The notes under the pieces are model-generated. The model saw only the letters and a list, made by a program, of their open reading frames with translations. It had not been told where the DNA came from and did not search any database. From Eriocheir sinensis (taxonomy: Eukaryota > Arthropoda > Malacostraca > Decapoda > Varunidae): a stretch of 64,000 bases of DNA. A program made the position numbers and the translations under genes. The stretch is from NCBI RefSeq assembly GCF_024679095.1, contig NW_026112165.1:468501-532500 (forward strand), given 5' to 3'. Every line of letters begins with the position of its first letter. Positions within the stretch are counted from its first letter, which is position 1. This document shows positions 1 through 12,114 of the stretch, one piece after another.

Positions 1-619
1 GAAAATTATGGAGATATATGGGCCAGCACTTAGATGCTAATAAATTATCTGCTCGAGGTACAACAGATGAAGCAAACAAAAAAATATACGAGACAAAAAT
101 TTATTCAGTTAACTTTGATACGAAAAGTTATTTGCTCTTAAAAGTCGACTGAAAAAGTTTGATTCTGTAACAAGTCGTAGGATAAAGGAACATCATAGTG
201 ATAAAATAAAATAATAATAATGTGGGAAATGCTGCAATGGGTGAATAGATTGATTTTGCAAGAGAGAGAAAAATGGCTTGTTAATCTTCAAATGATCTGC
301 TGGCTGTGAGTGAAAGAAAGCTGCGAACGCATATCCCCTCACTAAAATCAACCAATCGATGTAACTCGTCTGCTTTCAAGTTCAGTTTTCTGTCCAAGTG
401 CTGCAAATAACTGACGCTAAAAAACACTGTCTGCTCGATAATTCATGCAGGCCGTCAGCCGTGCGTCGATTATTAGTATCTTCACACGCCTGCACACCGC
501 CACTCAGGGAGACAAAGCTCTTCAATGTGATACTTATATTTTCATCGTCCTCCCGACACCTCCCGAGGAAAACAATGATGGTGATGACTTCAGCAGCGCC
601 ATCACCGGGTTACCTTCAC
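1..619. other. AT-rich stretch with no gene seen
   Basis: No exon with splice sites, RNA gene or transposon is recognisable. The open frames between 398 and 664 are short, lack coding-type codon bias and resemble nothing I know. A promoter-like motif follows immediately downstream. Confidence 0.5.
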
Positions 620-656
620 CATCGCTATATAAGGGGCGGCATTAAGTACAGTGTTC
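620..656 (+). promoter_or_regulatory. Candidate core promoter (TATA box plus initiator-like site)
   Basis: A TATATAAGG box at about 626-634 is followed roughly 24 bases later by TACAGTG (648-654), which resembles the arthropod initiator TCAGT. This is canonical TATA-to-start spacing. No coding exon is evident downstream, so it may drive a distant gene or occur by chance. The call rests on motif spacing only. Confidence 0.25.
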
Positions 657-937
657 GTATTTGATAAAGTGATACTATTAAAGGGAAATTATCTTCTGTA
701 TTACAACACGACGGTGACTGATTGACTCGTTATTGCGCCGCTAATGGTTCGTATCTCATCCACGATCGCGTCCCCGCCTCGCCGACTTGTTTCCCTTGAT
801 GTCATCGTCGACTTCTGACAGAGACAAGTTTCCAATCGCATTAATTAATCATAATCAATTCATTCTGCCTCTGCTTGTCTTGGCCTTAACCAACAATATA
901 ATACGAGCAACGTCCACAGTCAACCCCTTATTTTTAA

Positions 938-1178
938 CCCCATGACTGCGGATTTCCCACAAGAAGACCTCACCAATCAACAGGAATGGAACAAAAAGTG
1001 GCTGCTACAATTCAATGAAGAAAAATGTAAAGTCCTGCACCTTGGGAGGGGATATCCAGCACACCAATACCACATGGGAAACACTCCACTATCCACCACA
1101 GAGGCAGAGAAAGACATGGGAATATATGTTACCAGGCTACCAGTAAAAGCCAAATCCGTGCCAATCGCAGCAGACGGG
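938..1178 (+). mobile_element. 241-bp TTAA-flanked piggyBac-like MITE carrying a reverse-transcriptase fragment, copy 1
   Basis: The element begins with CCC and ends with GGG and is flanked on both sides by TTAA (934-937 and 1179-1182), the target duplication and terminal triplet typical of piggyBac-type transposons. The same 241 bp, without any indel and at about 90% identity (23 mismatches by eye), lies on the other strand at 12705-12945 with the same TTAA borders. Inside is one open frame (from ATG 942) resembling the region after the catalytic core of a CR1-like LINE reverse transcriptase (motifs KWLLQFNEEKCKVLHLG and TEAEKDMG). It is too short to encode a transposase, so it must be non-autonomous. 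Confidence 0.7.
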
Positions 1179-1207
1179 TTAAAGGTATCGGCGCCTTAGT
1201 TCCCCTG

Positions 1208-1680
1208 TTTGAAAAGCCTCTCGTAGAAGTTGCTTGGATTTTTATGGACTGTTTTGTGATGCTGGTGATAGTTTTACACGGCTTCTGCACCTTGAACAGG
1301 AAAAGCAATATGAAAATCGATTAATCTTCTCTGTGGCCTTGAAAAATAGACGTAATGGGAGATTGATATGTTTAAGAAGCCTCTCGTAGAAGTTTTGTGA
1401 TCCTATAGTGATAGTTTTACACGGCTTCTGCACCTTGAACGGGAAAAACACCCATGAAAAAACGATTAATCTTCTCTGTGGCTTTGGAAAATAGACGTAA
1501 TGGGAGCCCGATGTGTTTGAAAAGCCTCTCGTAGAAGTTTTGTGATCCTGTAGTGATAGTTTTACACGGCTTCTGCACCTTGAACGGGAAATACACCCAT
1601 GAAAACCCAATTAATCGTCTCTATGGCCTTGGGAAATAGACATATACTGGGAGCCCGATACGTTTAAGAACATGCACCTA
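1208..1680 (-). repeat. GGGCCC-ended repeat family, three tandem partial units
   Basis: Three copies of a 145-163-bp unit (about 1208-1370, 1371-1515, 1516-1660) share AAGCCTCTCGTAGAAG, then GATAGTTTTACACGGC, then TTCTCTGTGGCCTTG. The reverse complement of the same unit occurs at 4440-5160, 22090-22320 and 48940-49680, and another copy in this orientation lies at 19598-19835. It is a dispersed, non-coding family that tends to be amplified in tandem. Confidence 0.7.
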
Positions 1681-2019
1681 TGTCTGGGAGGGTAAAGTGT
1701 ACAAAGCTTGATATTCCACGCAAGGCCTTTCAGTCGCCTCAGAACTCATCCACATTCATGGTGAGCAACGAGGCAGCAAAGCGTTGACGGAAGCTTTATG
1801 AGGGGAATAAAAGATACAGCTACTCTAATACACAGGCCACTCAGCGAAATTTCTCCGTCCTCACAAAAGGCAAGGCGTCATTAGAGTAACGAAGCGCGAC
1901 AACTGGCGCCATTAGGAACCTGTGTCGCCTCGCCACCGCCATCACGCGCCCCTTGAAGCCGGCACTTCCACGCTCGGCAGGAAAAGAGAAAACAACAACA
2001 AGTAATGTATATACAACTA

Positions 2020-2335
2020 CATGATTCTCCTCCCAATCTTAACGCAAACAACCTCAACAAGGAAAGAAAACAATACAACATGATTCTCCTTCTATTGCTA
2101 ACGCCAAGTTCTTAGGGATTCAGAAACTATATATATGGGATAAACTACCTCAACAAGCAAACCAAACAATACTTCATGATTCTCCTCCCACTGCTAACAT
2201 AAACAAAAGTTCTTAGGGATTCAGAACCTATATATATGGGATAAACGAACAACAGCAGGTAAAGCAAACAACACAACTTCATGATTCTCCGCCCATTGCT
2301 ATCGCCAACAAAAGTTCTTAGGGATTCAGAAGGTG
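2020..2335. repeat. Tandem repeat of about 95-105 bp, four imperfect units
   Basis: Units start with CATGATTCTCCTCCCA-like sequence near 2020, 2079, 2174 and 2280. Most contain GTTCTTAGGGATTCAGAA followed by an ATATATATGGG stretch. No coding content is seen. Confidence 0.7.
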
Positions 2336-2708
2336 TATATGCTAGTCGCCAGTGATTTTTATACGTTGTAAACCCCCAAAACAGACGACACTTTACTTGC
2401 ACAGAAATCAGAACATTAACCTTGGAATCTGGGTACACTGACTCTTCCTTGCGAACTAAATGTCTACAAGTCCCTTCACAAATTGTCCACCATAGCATTA
2501 TATGACCAAAGATCAAACATTCATTGTAAGGTAACCCAAGCTAGACAACACTTTGGGCGTTAAGTTGCTTCCCGTATGTTCATTATGCACACGCGATTAC
2601 ATCTGCTCCCTGCATAAACACCTCGTGCCTCCTCCCAACTTGTAACACTCTCGGCATCTCGTTAACCATAGAAAGCAATATAAATAAAAGATCTGCTCGT
2701 AAGGTGAC

Positions 2709-2790
2709 TAACTATTATTTTTAGAGAAACCAAAATACACTGAAACACTTAACTATTATTTTTAGAGAAACCAAAATACACTGAAACACT
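2709..2790. repeat. Perfect 41-bp tandem duplication
   Basis: Two adjacent identical 41-bp copies (2709-2749 and 2750-2790) begin TAACTATTATTTTTAGAG. The identity implies a recent duplication. Confidence 0.9.
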
Positions 2791-2914
2791 TATAGAAAAG
2801 TTTTACTCAATCATTCTTCATCAAATCATGTACTAATAATAATCTTTTTGGACACTGCTTAAGCGTTTAGCATGACATAAGATAACGGAATCCTTGCCTG
2901 GCTTTTCTATTTAT

Positions 2915-2915
<1 letters not shown>

Positions 2916-3005
<90 letters not shown>

Positions 3006-3082
3006 CTACTCCTCCTACTCCTACTCCTCCTCCTCCTCCTCCTCCTCCTCCTCCTCCTCCTCCTCCTCCTCCTCCTCCTCCC
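2916..3082. repeat. (CT)n followed by (CTC)n microsatellite
   Basis: About 87 bp of pure CT runs directly into about 80 bp of CTC triplets with a few CTA interruptions. Confidence 0.95.
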
Positions 3083-3167
3083 TTGTTTTCCTCGGTGAGT
3101 TAAAGAAGGATAAATTAGTAGACATTTATTCTTTTCTTTACGACAAGTGTGCCATAAAAATAATGAG

Positions 3168-3169
<2 letters not shown>

Positions 3170-3225
<56 letters not shown>

Positions 3226-3252
3226 GAGTTGAATGACTGAGCAATGTTCAAC

Positions 3253-3292
<40 letters not shown>
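3170..3292. repeat. (CA)n and (GA)n microsatellites
   Basis: A (CA)n run at 3170-3222 and a (GA)n run at 3255-3292 are separated by 32 bp of unique sequence. Confidence 0.95.
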
Positions 3293-3295
<3 letters not shown>

Positions 3296-3385
3296 TATCG
3301 GTTCTAGAGGGACAAATTAGACATGGTGGACAAGGCTCTCAACGCCCATATTCTCCACGCCATTTCTCCCTTCTCTTATGCATCA

Positions 3386-3845
3386 TCTTCCTCCTCCTCC
3401 TCCTCCTCCTCCTCCTCCTCCTCCTCCTCCACAACCACCACCCCCTCATATTCCTTCTCCTTCTGCTCCTCCTTATTCTCCTTATTCTCTTTTTTTCTAT
3501 TACTGTTCTGTTCGTCCTCTTTATTTATTTTTCTTTTCTATTTCTTCTTCTTTTTTCTACTTTCTTCGTGTTTTCTTCATTTTTTTTGTCTTCTTCATCT
3601 TCCTCATTGTTCTTTTCCTTTTTTTTGCTTCGTCCTATGTTTCTTGTTTTCCTTTTTTTATCATCTTTCTAGTCATCTCCCTCCTCCTCCTCCTCCTCCT
3701 CCTCCTCCTCCTCCTCCTCCTCCTCCTCCTCCTCCTCCTCCTCCTCCTCCTCCTCCTCCTCCTCCTCCTCCTCCTCCTCCTCCTTCTTCTTCTTCTTCTT
3801 CTTCTTCTTCTTCTTCTTCTTCTCCTCCTCCTCCTCTTCCTTCCC
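3386..3845. repeat. 460-bp polypyrimidine tract with (CTC)n and (CTT)n
   Basis: The + strand is almost purely C/T. There is a (CTC)n block near 3387-3430, a long one near 3679-3783, and (CTT)n at about 3784-3822. Poly-Leu, Ser and Pro frames here are translation artefacts. Confidence 0.95.
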
Positions 3846-3937
3846 CTGAGACTACAATAAGGACCATTTGTGTCAGCGTAATGGCAGTTCTCTAAACCTT
3901 ATAGCACCCATACTGTGAGGGAAAAAAACACCCCCAC

Positions 3938-3940
3938 CCT

Positions 3941-3988
<48 letters not shown>
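3938..3988. repeat. (CT)n microsatellite
   Basis: A CCCTCT-type lead-in is followed by a pure CT run. Confidence 0.9.
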
Positions 3989-3992
<4 letters not shown>

Positions 3993-4439
3993 TCACCCCC
4001 CCTTCCCCTACACTTAAGGATCGTGATGTGGAGATGACTCGCTTTAGATCTTAACTTTTTCTCTTTGTTTTAGGGCGATTGCGATGGTTGGGTTTGCTTA
4101 GGCTGGGAGTAAGCTCGTGTGTATTGAGGCTCCAGAGGGATTAGGGAGGCTGAAGGGGACTAATGGGAGGGAGGAGAGAGAGAGGAGGGAGGTGAGAGGA
4201 AAGTTGATGGTGATGCGTTACGGCTATATAGTGTATGGGGAGTGAATGGGCGTTGTGGGAAGGGAGAGAAGGGAGGTTGGTGCAATGTGTTAAGGCAATG
4301 GAGTGTGTTGGCCATGATAGCTTTCTTTCTGCAGCAAGGGAGACAACTCAAGAACAAAAGAAGAACAAGAAGGCAGAAGAGGTGGAAGGGAGGTTGGGGC
4401 TGATGTGTTAAGGGTGTGAGTGTATGGCCGCTGTTCTCA

Positions 4440-5160
4440 GACACTTCCACCTCTTACATCAACTATTTCCAAAAGCCGAATAGGGGATTAATCGAGTTAT
4501 TATGAGTGTTTCTTTCGGCTCATGGTACAGAAGGGGACTCAAACTACCACCAGGGTCATGAAGCCACCCCTGGAAATGCTCAAATCTCCTATGAAACCCT
4601 TGCCAAATGTGTGAACTCGGGCGGCGAAATGTTTAAGAATGCGACCAAAGACCCCAGACGCTTTAGGCTCTTAAACAAAAATTTCCAAAGCCCAAAAAGA
4701 AGATTAACCTGGTTCTCATGAGTGTTTTTTTCATGTCATTGGTGCAGAAGTCTTGTCAAACTATCACTGGGCTCATAAAACTACTGCCCATGGAAACACT
4801 AACACAATCTCAGACGCTTTCGGTTCACAAACAACAATTTCCAAAGCCCAAAAAGGAGATTAACCCGGTTCTCATGAGTGTCTGTTCACGTTCATGGTGC
4901 AGAAGTCTCGTCAAACTATCACTAGGCTCATCAAACTAACCATGGAAATACTAACACAACCCCAGACGCTTTCGGCTCATAAAACAAAAATTTCCAAAGC
5001 CCAAAAAGAAGATTTACCTGGTTCTCTTAAGTGATTCTTCGCGTCCATGGTGCAGAACCCTTGTCAGACTATCACAGCTCATAACGCTACCAATGAAAAT
5101 ACTGACACAACAACCTCTACGGAAGTCTTATCAAATGCGAGTGTGTGAGCCTCGAAACGT
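4440..5160 (+). repeat. GGGCCC-ended repeat family, four tandem units
   Basis: Four units of about 150-215 bp carry TTTCCAAAGCCCAAAAAG, then GGTTCTCATGAGTGT, GGTGCAGAAG and a TCAAACTATCAC-type block. The TTAACCYGGTTCTCATGAG-like landmark recurs at about 4487, 4704, 4859 and 5011. It is the reverse complement of the copies at 1208-1680. Confidence 0.7.
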
Positions 5161-5435
5161 TTGGTAATAGGAGGGGGAAGGATAGGATGGGTGGCCTTTG
5201 TTGTTTACGATAATACAATGCAAAACGTTCATATTTTTACGGTTTCATTATACTAAGTAGCACGTATTTCTTTTCCCCCTAACATGCATGGATACTGTAA
5301 ATTTATATATATGTGGATATTTCAAACGGGTGAAACACTCTCTCTCTTCCAGGTATACCAATCATCCTTCTTTATTTAAATTTCCATATACACCTTTTTC
5401 TTTATTACTTCTCAGAATATTCCAACTCAGATGAA
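5161..5435. other. No feature seen
   Basis: AT-rich non-coding sequence between a repeat cluster and a GGA microsatellite. Nothing recognisable. Confidence 0.5.
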
Positions 5436-5736
5436 CACAACAGGAGGAGGAGGAGGAGGAGGAGAAGGAGGAGGAGGAGGAGGAGGTGGAGAGGAGGACG
5501 ATGATCTCCACAAATCTCCTAGTCATGATGGGGCCTCCACCTCTCTTTAGCCTCCTCCTCCTCCTCCTCCTCACCTCGCCCTCTTATTCAGTACAACACC
5601 GCCACGTAGGTCACTCCCACCCTCCACCTCCTCCCTTCCCTCCCTTTCTCCCTCTCTCCCTTTTTCACCTTCTCTACACGTTTCTCTCTCATTCTCTTTC
5701 TCTCCGTTACCACCATTTCTTTTCATCTCGTCTCTC

Positions 5737-5792
<56 letters not shown>
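5436..5792. repeat. (GGA)n, (CCT)n and (CT)n simple-repeat cluster
   Basis: A GGA array at about 5441-5493 is followed by its complement type (CCT)n at about 5549-5571, forming a short purine/pyrimidine inversion. A pyrimidine tract then ends in (CT)n at about 5739-5792. A G-run lies at 5953-5974. Confidence 0.9.
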
Positions 5793-5795
<3 letters not shown>

Positions 5796-5999
5796 ACACC
5801 CTCCCTGTGGCCTTAAACACATTTCAGTTCACTCGTTTTTTTCTGCATTCTTTTCTCCCTTTGCTGTCTGTCTCCCGCTGTCAGACTCTTCCCACTCTGG
5901 TCGCTACAGTGGCTCAAAAGGGAAGAAGCTGTCGCGGTGTGTGTGTTGGTGGGGGTGGGGGGGAGGGGGGGGGGGCTTTCAATACGCGACGTTTTAAAT

Positions 6000-6600
6000 C
6001 ACCTTTCTTATAATTAGGAGGGCGAATATGATAACAACTAGTAACTAACAACTATCAAATATATCAGCAAATGGTCAAGAATCGTATATCGTAGAAACGC
6101 GAATAGCAAGGACCTACTGTATATATGTTATCTTTCTTTCCAAATGTAGGCGAAGTAGTTACGATGTAGAGTATGTATTGTGCTAAACACTTCTTGTATA
6201 CAATATCTTTTCATTAATAAAAACAGGGCGAACATACTCACGCCTAACAATGAGGAATACAAATATGAATCACAACAGCATCACAGAAAAACGAAATCAA
6301 TGTCACCCATCTTAAGTGCTCTATAAACATCTGTAGTACTCTTGGAACTCTCAGCTCGGTGTGCATTTTACAGGTGAATGATTCGCGTACACTTCTGCCG
6401 CATGAGAACTTCACCGCACCAAGAAAACAGTGTAGGGCGCCAGAGGAGTTCGTGTCTTTCTACGTATATCAAAAAGTGTTCGTGTCTTTCTAAATCGTAA
6501 GGTATAAGCACCATAAAAATATCTAAATCATAAGGTATACGCACCATAAAAGCCGGTCGTGTGATTTCAGCTCTCCAATGTTATCTTCTTCAAGCTACTA
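6000..6600. other. No gene seen; short duplicated phrase
   Basis: AT-rich DNA without exons. A phrase containing AAATCRTAAGGTATA and GCACCATAAAA is repeated around 6493-6550. The block after about 6595 resembles 7810-7910 (an AACAAGAAAAAG-rich shared repeat). Confidence 0.45.
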
Positions 6601-7028
6601 ATATTAAGCATTGATAGTACTGATACAGATTGACAAACAATAATAATAGAACAAGAAAAAGAAAACGAACAAGAAATGAAGAAGAAATAAAACAAAAACA
6701 AAAACAAAAAAACATGAACAAGAATAAGAAAAGAACCGACAGGTCTTCTGGTGTCTGTTCTTCCTATGTATTCCTATGTATTCCTTCTCTCCTCCCACTT
6801 TTCTATCATCATCATCATCATCATCACCGTCATCATCATTTTCATCATTATTATCATCAGTATCATCATCAACAGCATCGTCTCCATCATCTTACTAATT
6901 CTTAACCTGCATGCTCCAGAAGAAATATGGAGGCGGGTTATGAATATTTTTATATTTCTCCATTTTTTAGACTTTAAAGCGAAGTAAAAGTTTGAAATTT
7001 ATTAAAGCCAGAAGAAAAATTGCTGCTA

Positions 7029-7200
7029 ATTAGCCTCTTAAAAGTTACCTCTTCTCCTTTTCCTCACCTCCTCTTCCTCCTTCTTTTCCTCCTCCATTTC
7101 TCCTGCATTTTAGTCCTCCTCCTCCCCCTCGTCCTGTTTCTTTTTTATCCACAACATGTTTTCTACTTGTAAAAAAATGATGACTCAGGGTGTTGACAAA

Positions 7201-7272
<72 letters not shown>

Positions 7273-7292
7273 GTAAGGCCACCACCAACATC

Positions 7293-7352
<60 letters not shown>
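7029..7352. repeat. Pyrimidine tract, (CT)n and (CA)n microsatellites
   Basis: A C/T-rich lead at 7048-7140 is followed by (TC)n at 7205-7268 and (AC)n at 7297-7352. Confidence 0.95.
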
Positions 7353-7356
<4 letters not shown>

Positions 7357-8584
7357 GGGAGTGTCGTCCTCGGGGGCAGCGTCAAATCATCTACATGTAA
7401 TCAATTTCGTCATGAGTGAGAAGGGAAAGTAGGGAACGGGTGAACGGGGAACGAGGAAAAAGAGGGAGGATATTGAAGGAAGGGCATAATATAATAAAGT
7501 TAAGGGGAATATGTTATACTACACCTTTAAACGCTCCTCTATTTATTTATTTATTTACTTATTTACTTGATCAGTAGTAAGCCCATGGTGACTTTTGGCC
7601 ACTAGCACGGAATTCAAGAAGTGGTATCGATTGAGGGTTTTCAGTGACACTTTCCTTCTATGCCTCCTCGTGCCATTTCCCTTCCTGCTCCATTTAACCG
7701 AAGTAACAGTACAGGTATGAGTCGCTACGTGACTTGTGGGTTCCCTCCTGTCACTAAAAGGAGGTGCTCAATTCAAAACAACTTATATTTTTCCCCTCGC
7801 CTATCCCCTTCCTAAGCTTATAGTACTTGCATGCTATTAATATCACTTATAGCATTGATACAACTGGACAAACAACAACAATTATAATAAAAGAACAAGA
7901 AAAAGAACAAGATCGAGAATAACAAGAAAAAGAAAAGGAACAAGAACAAAAAGAACAAGAAACACAAGAGCAATGTGAAGAAGAAAAAGAAAGAAAAGAT
8001 GATAAAATAGCAATAAAATAACAATTATCACACGCCCCACCCCCCTCATCAGGCGGCCTCCCACGAGTTGACAACGTCCCCCACGGCACAACTTTCCTCA
8101 ACACCTGATGAACGAGACGCCTTATTAAGCGGCAGGTGTTCCGTGATGAGGGCCCGGCGACGTGGGAACAAGGCATGACGATGATGATGATTAAGATGTT
8201 GATGATAATGGAGATGATGATTTTGATGATGATGATGATAAACAGGTGGAGGAGAAGTTTAAGGAGGAGGAGGAGAAGGAGGAAGGGGAAAGAAGAGTGA
8301 AATAGAATAAAATAAAAGAATTACATAGGGGGTAATGGCATAAGAGTAAGTGCTTGGGGAAAAAGAAAACAAGAAGAACAAGAAGAACAGGAACAATAAC
8401 AAGAAGATGAAGAAAAGGAAAAGAAGAGGAGGAGGAGGCATAATTACAGAACAATATAGGTAATATAGTAATAAGGTTCTGATGGTTAGAGAGCCGGGAG
8501 GGACACGTAGCAATGGGTTCAAGTTGGATAAATTCAGATTCAACGAGGACATAGGCAAAAAAAGCGACAAAACGGTACCACGAC

Positions 8585-8585
<1 letters not shown>
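7353..8585. other. Intergenic DNA; A-rich repeat and a small GC-rich block
   Basis: No exon is supported. About 7810-8020 is an A/G-rich AACAAGAAAAAG-type tract similar to 6595-6730. About 8035-8175 is a short GC-rich island without simple repeats. 8176-8460 is GATGAT- and GGAG-rich. Confidence 0.45.

Positions 8586-8624
<39 letters not shown>
8586..8624. repeat. (CA)n microsatellite
   Basis: A pure CA run. Confidence 0.95.
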
Positions 8625-8626
<2 letters not shown>

Positions 8627-9390
8627 GCATGTCATTATTCTATCCGCTAACTCATGAATATGTAAATCGGACAAAGAAAAAGAATACCAAACTTTTGCGA
8701 GACGAAGATTTATGGAAACGCAACGCAAACACCGAGTGACATTAAAAATAAAAACGCCTATTTCTTGATTTTATGCAATGAAGAGAAAGAAAATAGCAGA
8801 GCGAGAAATCAATACGTGGGCGCTCCTTTAGAATAGCGGTATTTCAACAATGTGAAGGAGTTAAAAAGGAGGAAGAAGAGGAGGAGGAGGACGAGGAGAA
8901 AAGCAGTTAAAGGTGGAACTGGTAAAAAGTGGAATAAGGACGATGTTGAAACACGACGAGGAGGGAGGACGAGGTAGAAGATGTGGAGGAGGAATACAAT
9001 AAAAGGTGGAGGTGGTGATAGATAAATAAAAAAAAAAGGATGATGAGAGAGCGGAAGAGGACAATCCGTAAAACTGTTCAGAATTAACAATAAAAAAAAA
9101 AAATCTTGAACGAAAAGTCGAAAACAATGACATAAACATCACAGAACGAGTAAGTAAATAAAATAAAAAAACACAGAAAAGTAGCAATAATCACCACGAA
9201 GTAACAAAAAAAAAAAAAAAACACTAATAAACACTAAAAGACTAAAAAACACTGCCTAAGTAAACACTAAAATCATGTACTCACCATTTTGCTGATGAAA
9301 CGAAATCGTCACTCCTTCATAACCCCGTTTTCTTCCTTGCCTCTTACCTGCGGAATAATATCACAGGTAACTATTTGAAATGTTGTGGTA

Positions 9391-10526
<1,136 letters not shown>

Positions 10527-10760
10527 TTGGGGGTAGGGGGGCTCCATCCAACACAAATAAAGGAACTGAGTCATTGGCCCTGTCACTCCCCCCCCCCCTG
10601 CTGTGTGCCCTTTAGAAATGTTAATATTTGCTCTCCGACAAAAAAAATATAAGGTGCAGCCTGTTCAGCTTTTCTTTGATCCTCTGTGCGGCAAGTTCCT
10701 GAGTCCTTAGATCATCTCTGTACTGATTTAAGGGAATCTATATATATCCTTTCAGTATCA

Positions 10761-10835
10761 TTTTTTTTCTATTTTTTTTTCTCTTTGTTTTTTTTTTTCC
10801 CTTGAGCTGCTCCTTTACTGTAAAAAAAAAAAAAA
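10761..10835 (+). mobile_element. 5'-truncated LINE 3' tail with poly(A)
   Basis: A T-rich block is followed by CCCTTGAGCTGCTCCTTTACTGT and a 14-base A run. It matches the 3' end of the long Jockey-like LINE at 30888-33998, which sits on the other strand. Similar tails occur at 21833, 37166, 37933, 43141 and 56572. Confidence 0.65.
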
Positions 10836-11600
10836 AGGCACCAAAATTGAATTAAAGGCAAGACGATTGACTCACTTATAAACAGGCTCGAACGACACTT
10901 CCTTCAGCTTAATATTTACTAAAGTAGAAATACAAGTCTTGGTGGCATTTCATTTAATATAATTTCACTTAGGTTTAGGGCTAGACCACTCAGTCTTTAC
11001 AATAGGGTCTGTGTGGTCTGAATAGCTGTTTAAATTTATGTAATTGCATGATCAAGGTGAGGCCTAACTAACCAGTACCATATAGTTTAAATATTATTCT
11101 TATAATCAAGTGTCTTTGTCTTTTGTTTGGCTGAGCAGAGTCATAATAGTCTCTTTTAAGGTAAATTAAAGACATACATAAAGTAGCAGGAAATAGTAAG
11201 AAAAGTTAGGCTCTAGGGCATGGATGGACAAACTGCCTAGTGAAATAAACATGAAAGAGAATTTTTTTTAAGTGGGGGACTTATAAAAGGGTGAGATTCC
11301 TTCATTCATCCTGCTATTTATTCATACTTTTGAACCTCTTCTATATTAGTCTATCAGTAACTCCCTTGTTTTCCTCAATCTCCAATTCTCAATTAGTTAG
11401 TCTTTCACCAAGTCTGTTGTCTTGCCACAAATGTTCTGTGTTCCCCCCTCTACTGGAAACACTATTCATCACCTCTGTACCCTCCATGCTCAAGGGATAG
11501 ACATTCCATCTCAACACGCTTCCTTCAAAATATTCAACTCTGAATTCCACATCCCCGACACTTCCTTGCTTCGTATTATGCAGATCAGTCACACCATTCA
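10836..11600. other. No gene seen
   Basis: Unique-looking AT-rich DNA. Open frames between 11291 and 11706 on both strands lack splice context and resemble no known family. Confidence 0.45.
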
Positions 11601-11610
11601 TCATCCTGGA

Positions 11611-11790
11611 CCACAGGGCAGGTGTGGCATCAGGTTTATCACATTTACCTTCCCCAGGTTTCCCCAGGTACCCATTAGCAACCAGCCCAAAAGGGTGGAT
11701 GGATAGCTAGGTGAGTTGTGCACTGACCGCCCGGGCTGGCATTCAAACACACTTGCAGATTTGTAGCTAGGCTGAGTGATCAGCATTCAG
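11611..11790 (-). mobile_element. tRNA-derived SINE (same family as 17121 and 18358)
   Basis: Read on the - strand, the sequence runs CCTAGCTACAAATCTGC, a degenerate B box (TTTGAATGCC), AACTCACCTAGC, GGTACCTGGGGAAACCTGG and ends near TGCCCTGTGG. It aligns phrase by phrase with the + strand copy at 18358-18562. The A-box part is decayed and overlaps the head of an oppositely oriented SINE. Confidence 0.65.
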
Positions 11791-12050
11791 GCACTGTGTC
11801 CTAAAGGACCTGAGTTGAAGTTCTGCCAGACACTAAAAGCTGACAATTTTCAGTCATCTCTGAGTGGCCACAGACAACCCACATGCTGTCCTGAGTACAA
11901 CTTATGAACCCAAACTCTAGCAGAATTTAAAAAAAAAATAAAGTGGAGATCAAGAGGACATCATGAGCCAAGCAACAATGGTGCCACTGTACTTGCCAGC
12001 ACCACCAGGATTGGGGTCAACCAACAGGCCCAATCAATAAGTCAAAAATA
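11755..12050 (+). mobile_element. Second tRNA-headed SINE, head-to-head with the previous one
   Basis: GGCTGAGTGATCAGCA resembles a pol III A box and GAGTTGAAGTTCTGCC a decayed B box at normal tRNA spacing. A body follows with TTTTCAGTCATCTCTGAGTGG, CATGCTGTCCTGAG, an A-rich block and GGGGTCAACCAACAGGCCC. I recognise this body from decapod repeats, but the exact family is uncertain. Confidence 0.5.
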
Positions 12051-12114
12051 AACAAAAAGATTATTGTAAGGCAGCCATATCTACAATGGGGGGTGCAAAG
12101 GTGAGACAGAGGAG

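Noticed and set aside
2867..3895. Several long frames giving poly-Ser, Leu, Pro, Arg or Cys-Val peptides
   Set aside because: They are translations of CT, CTC and CA microsatellites. The same pattern explains frames around 7045, 26762, 45018, 50063, 52657, 53483 and 56929.
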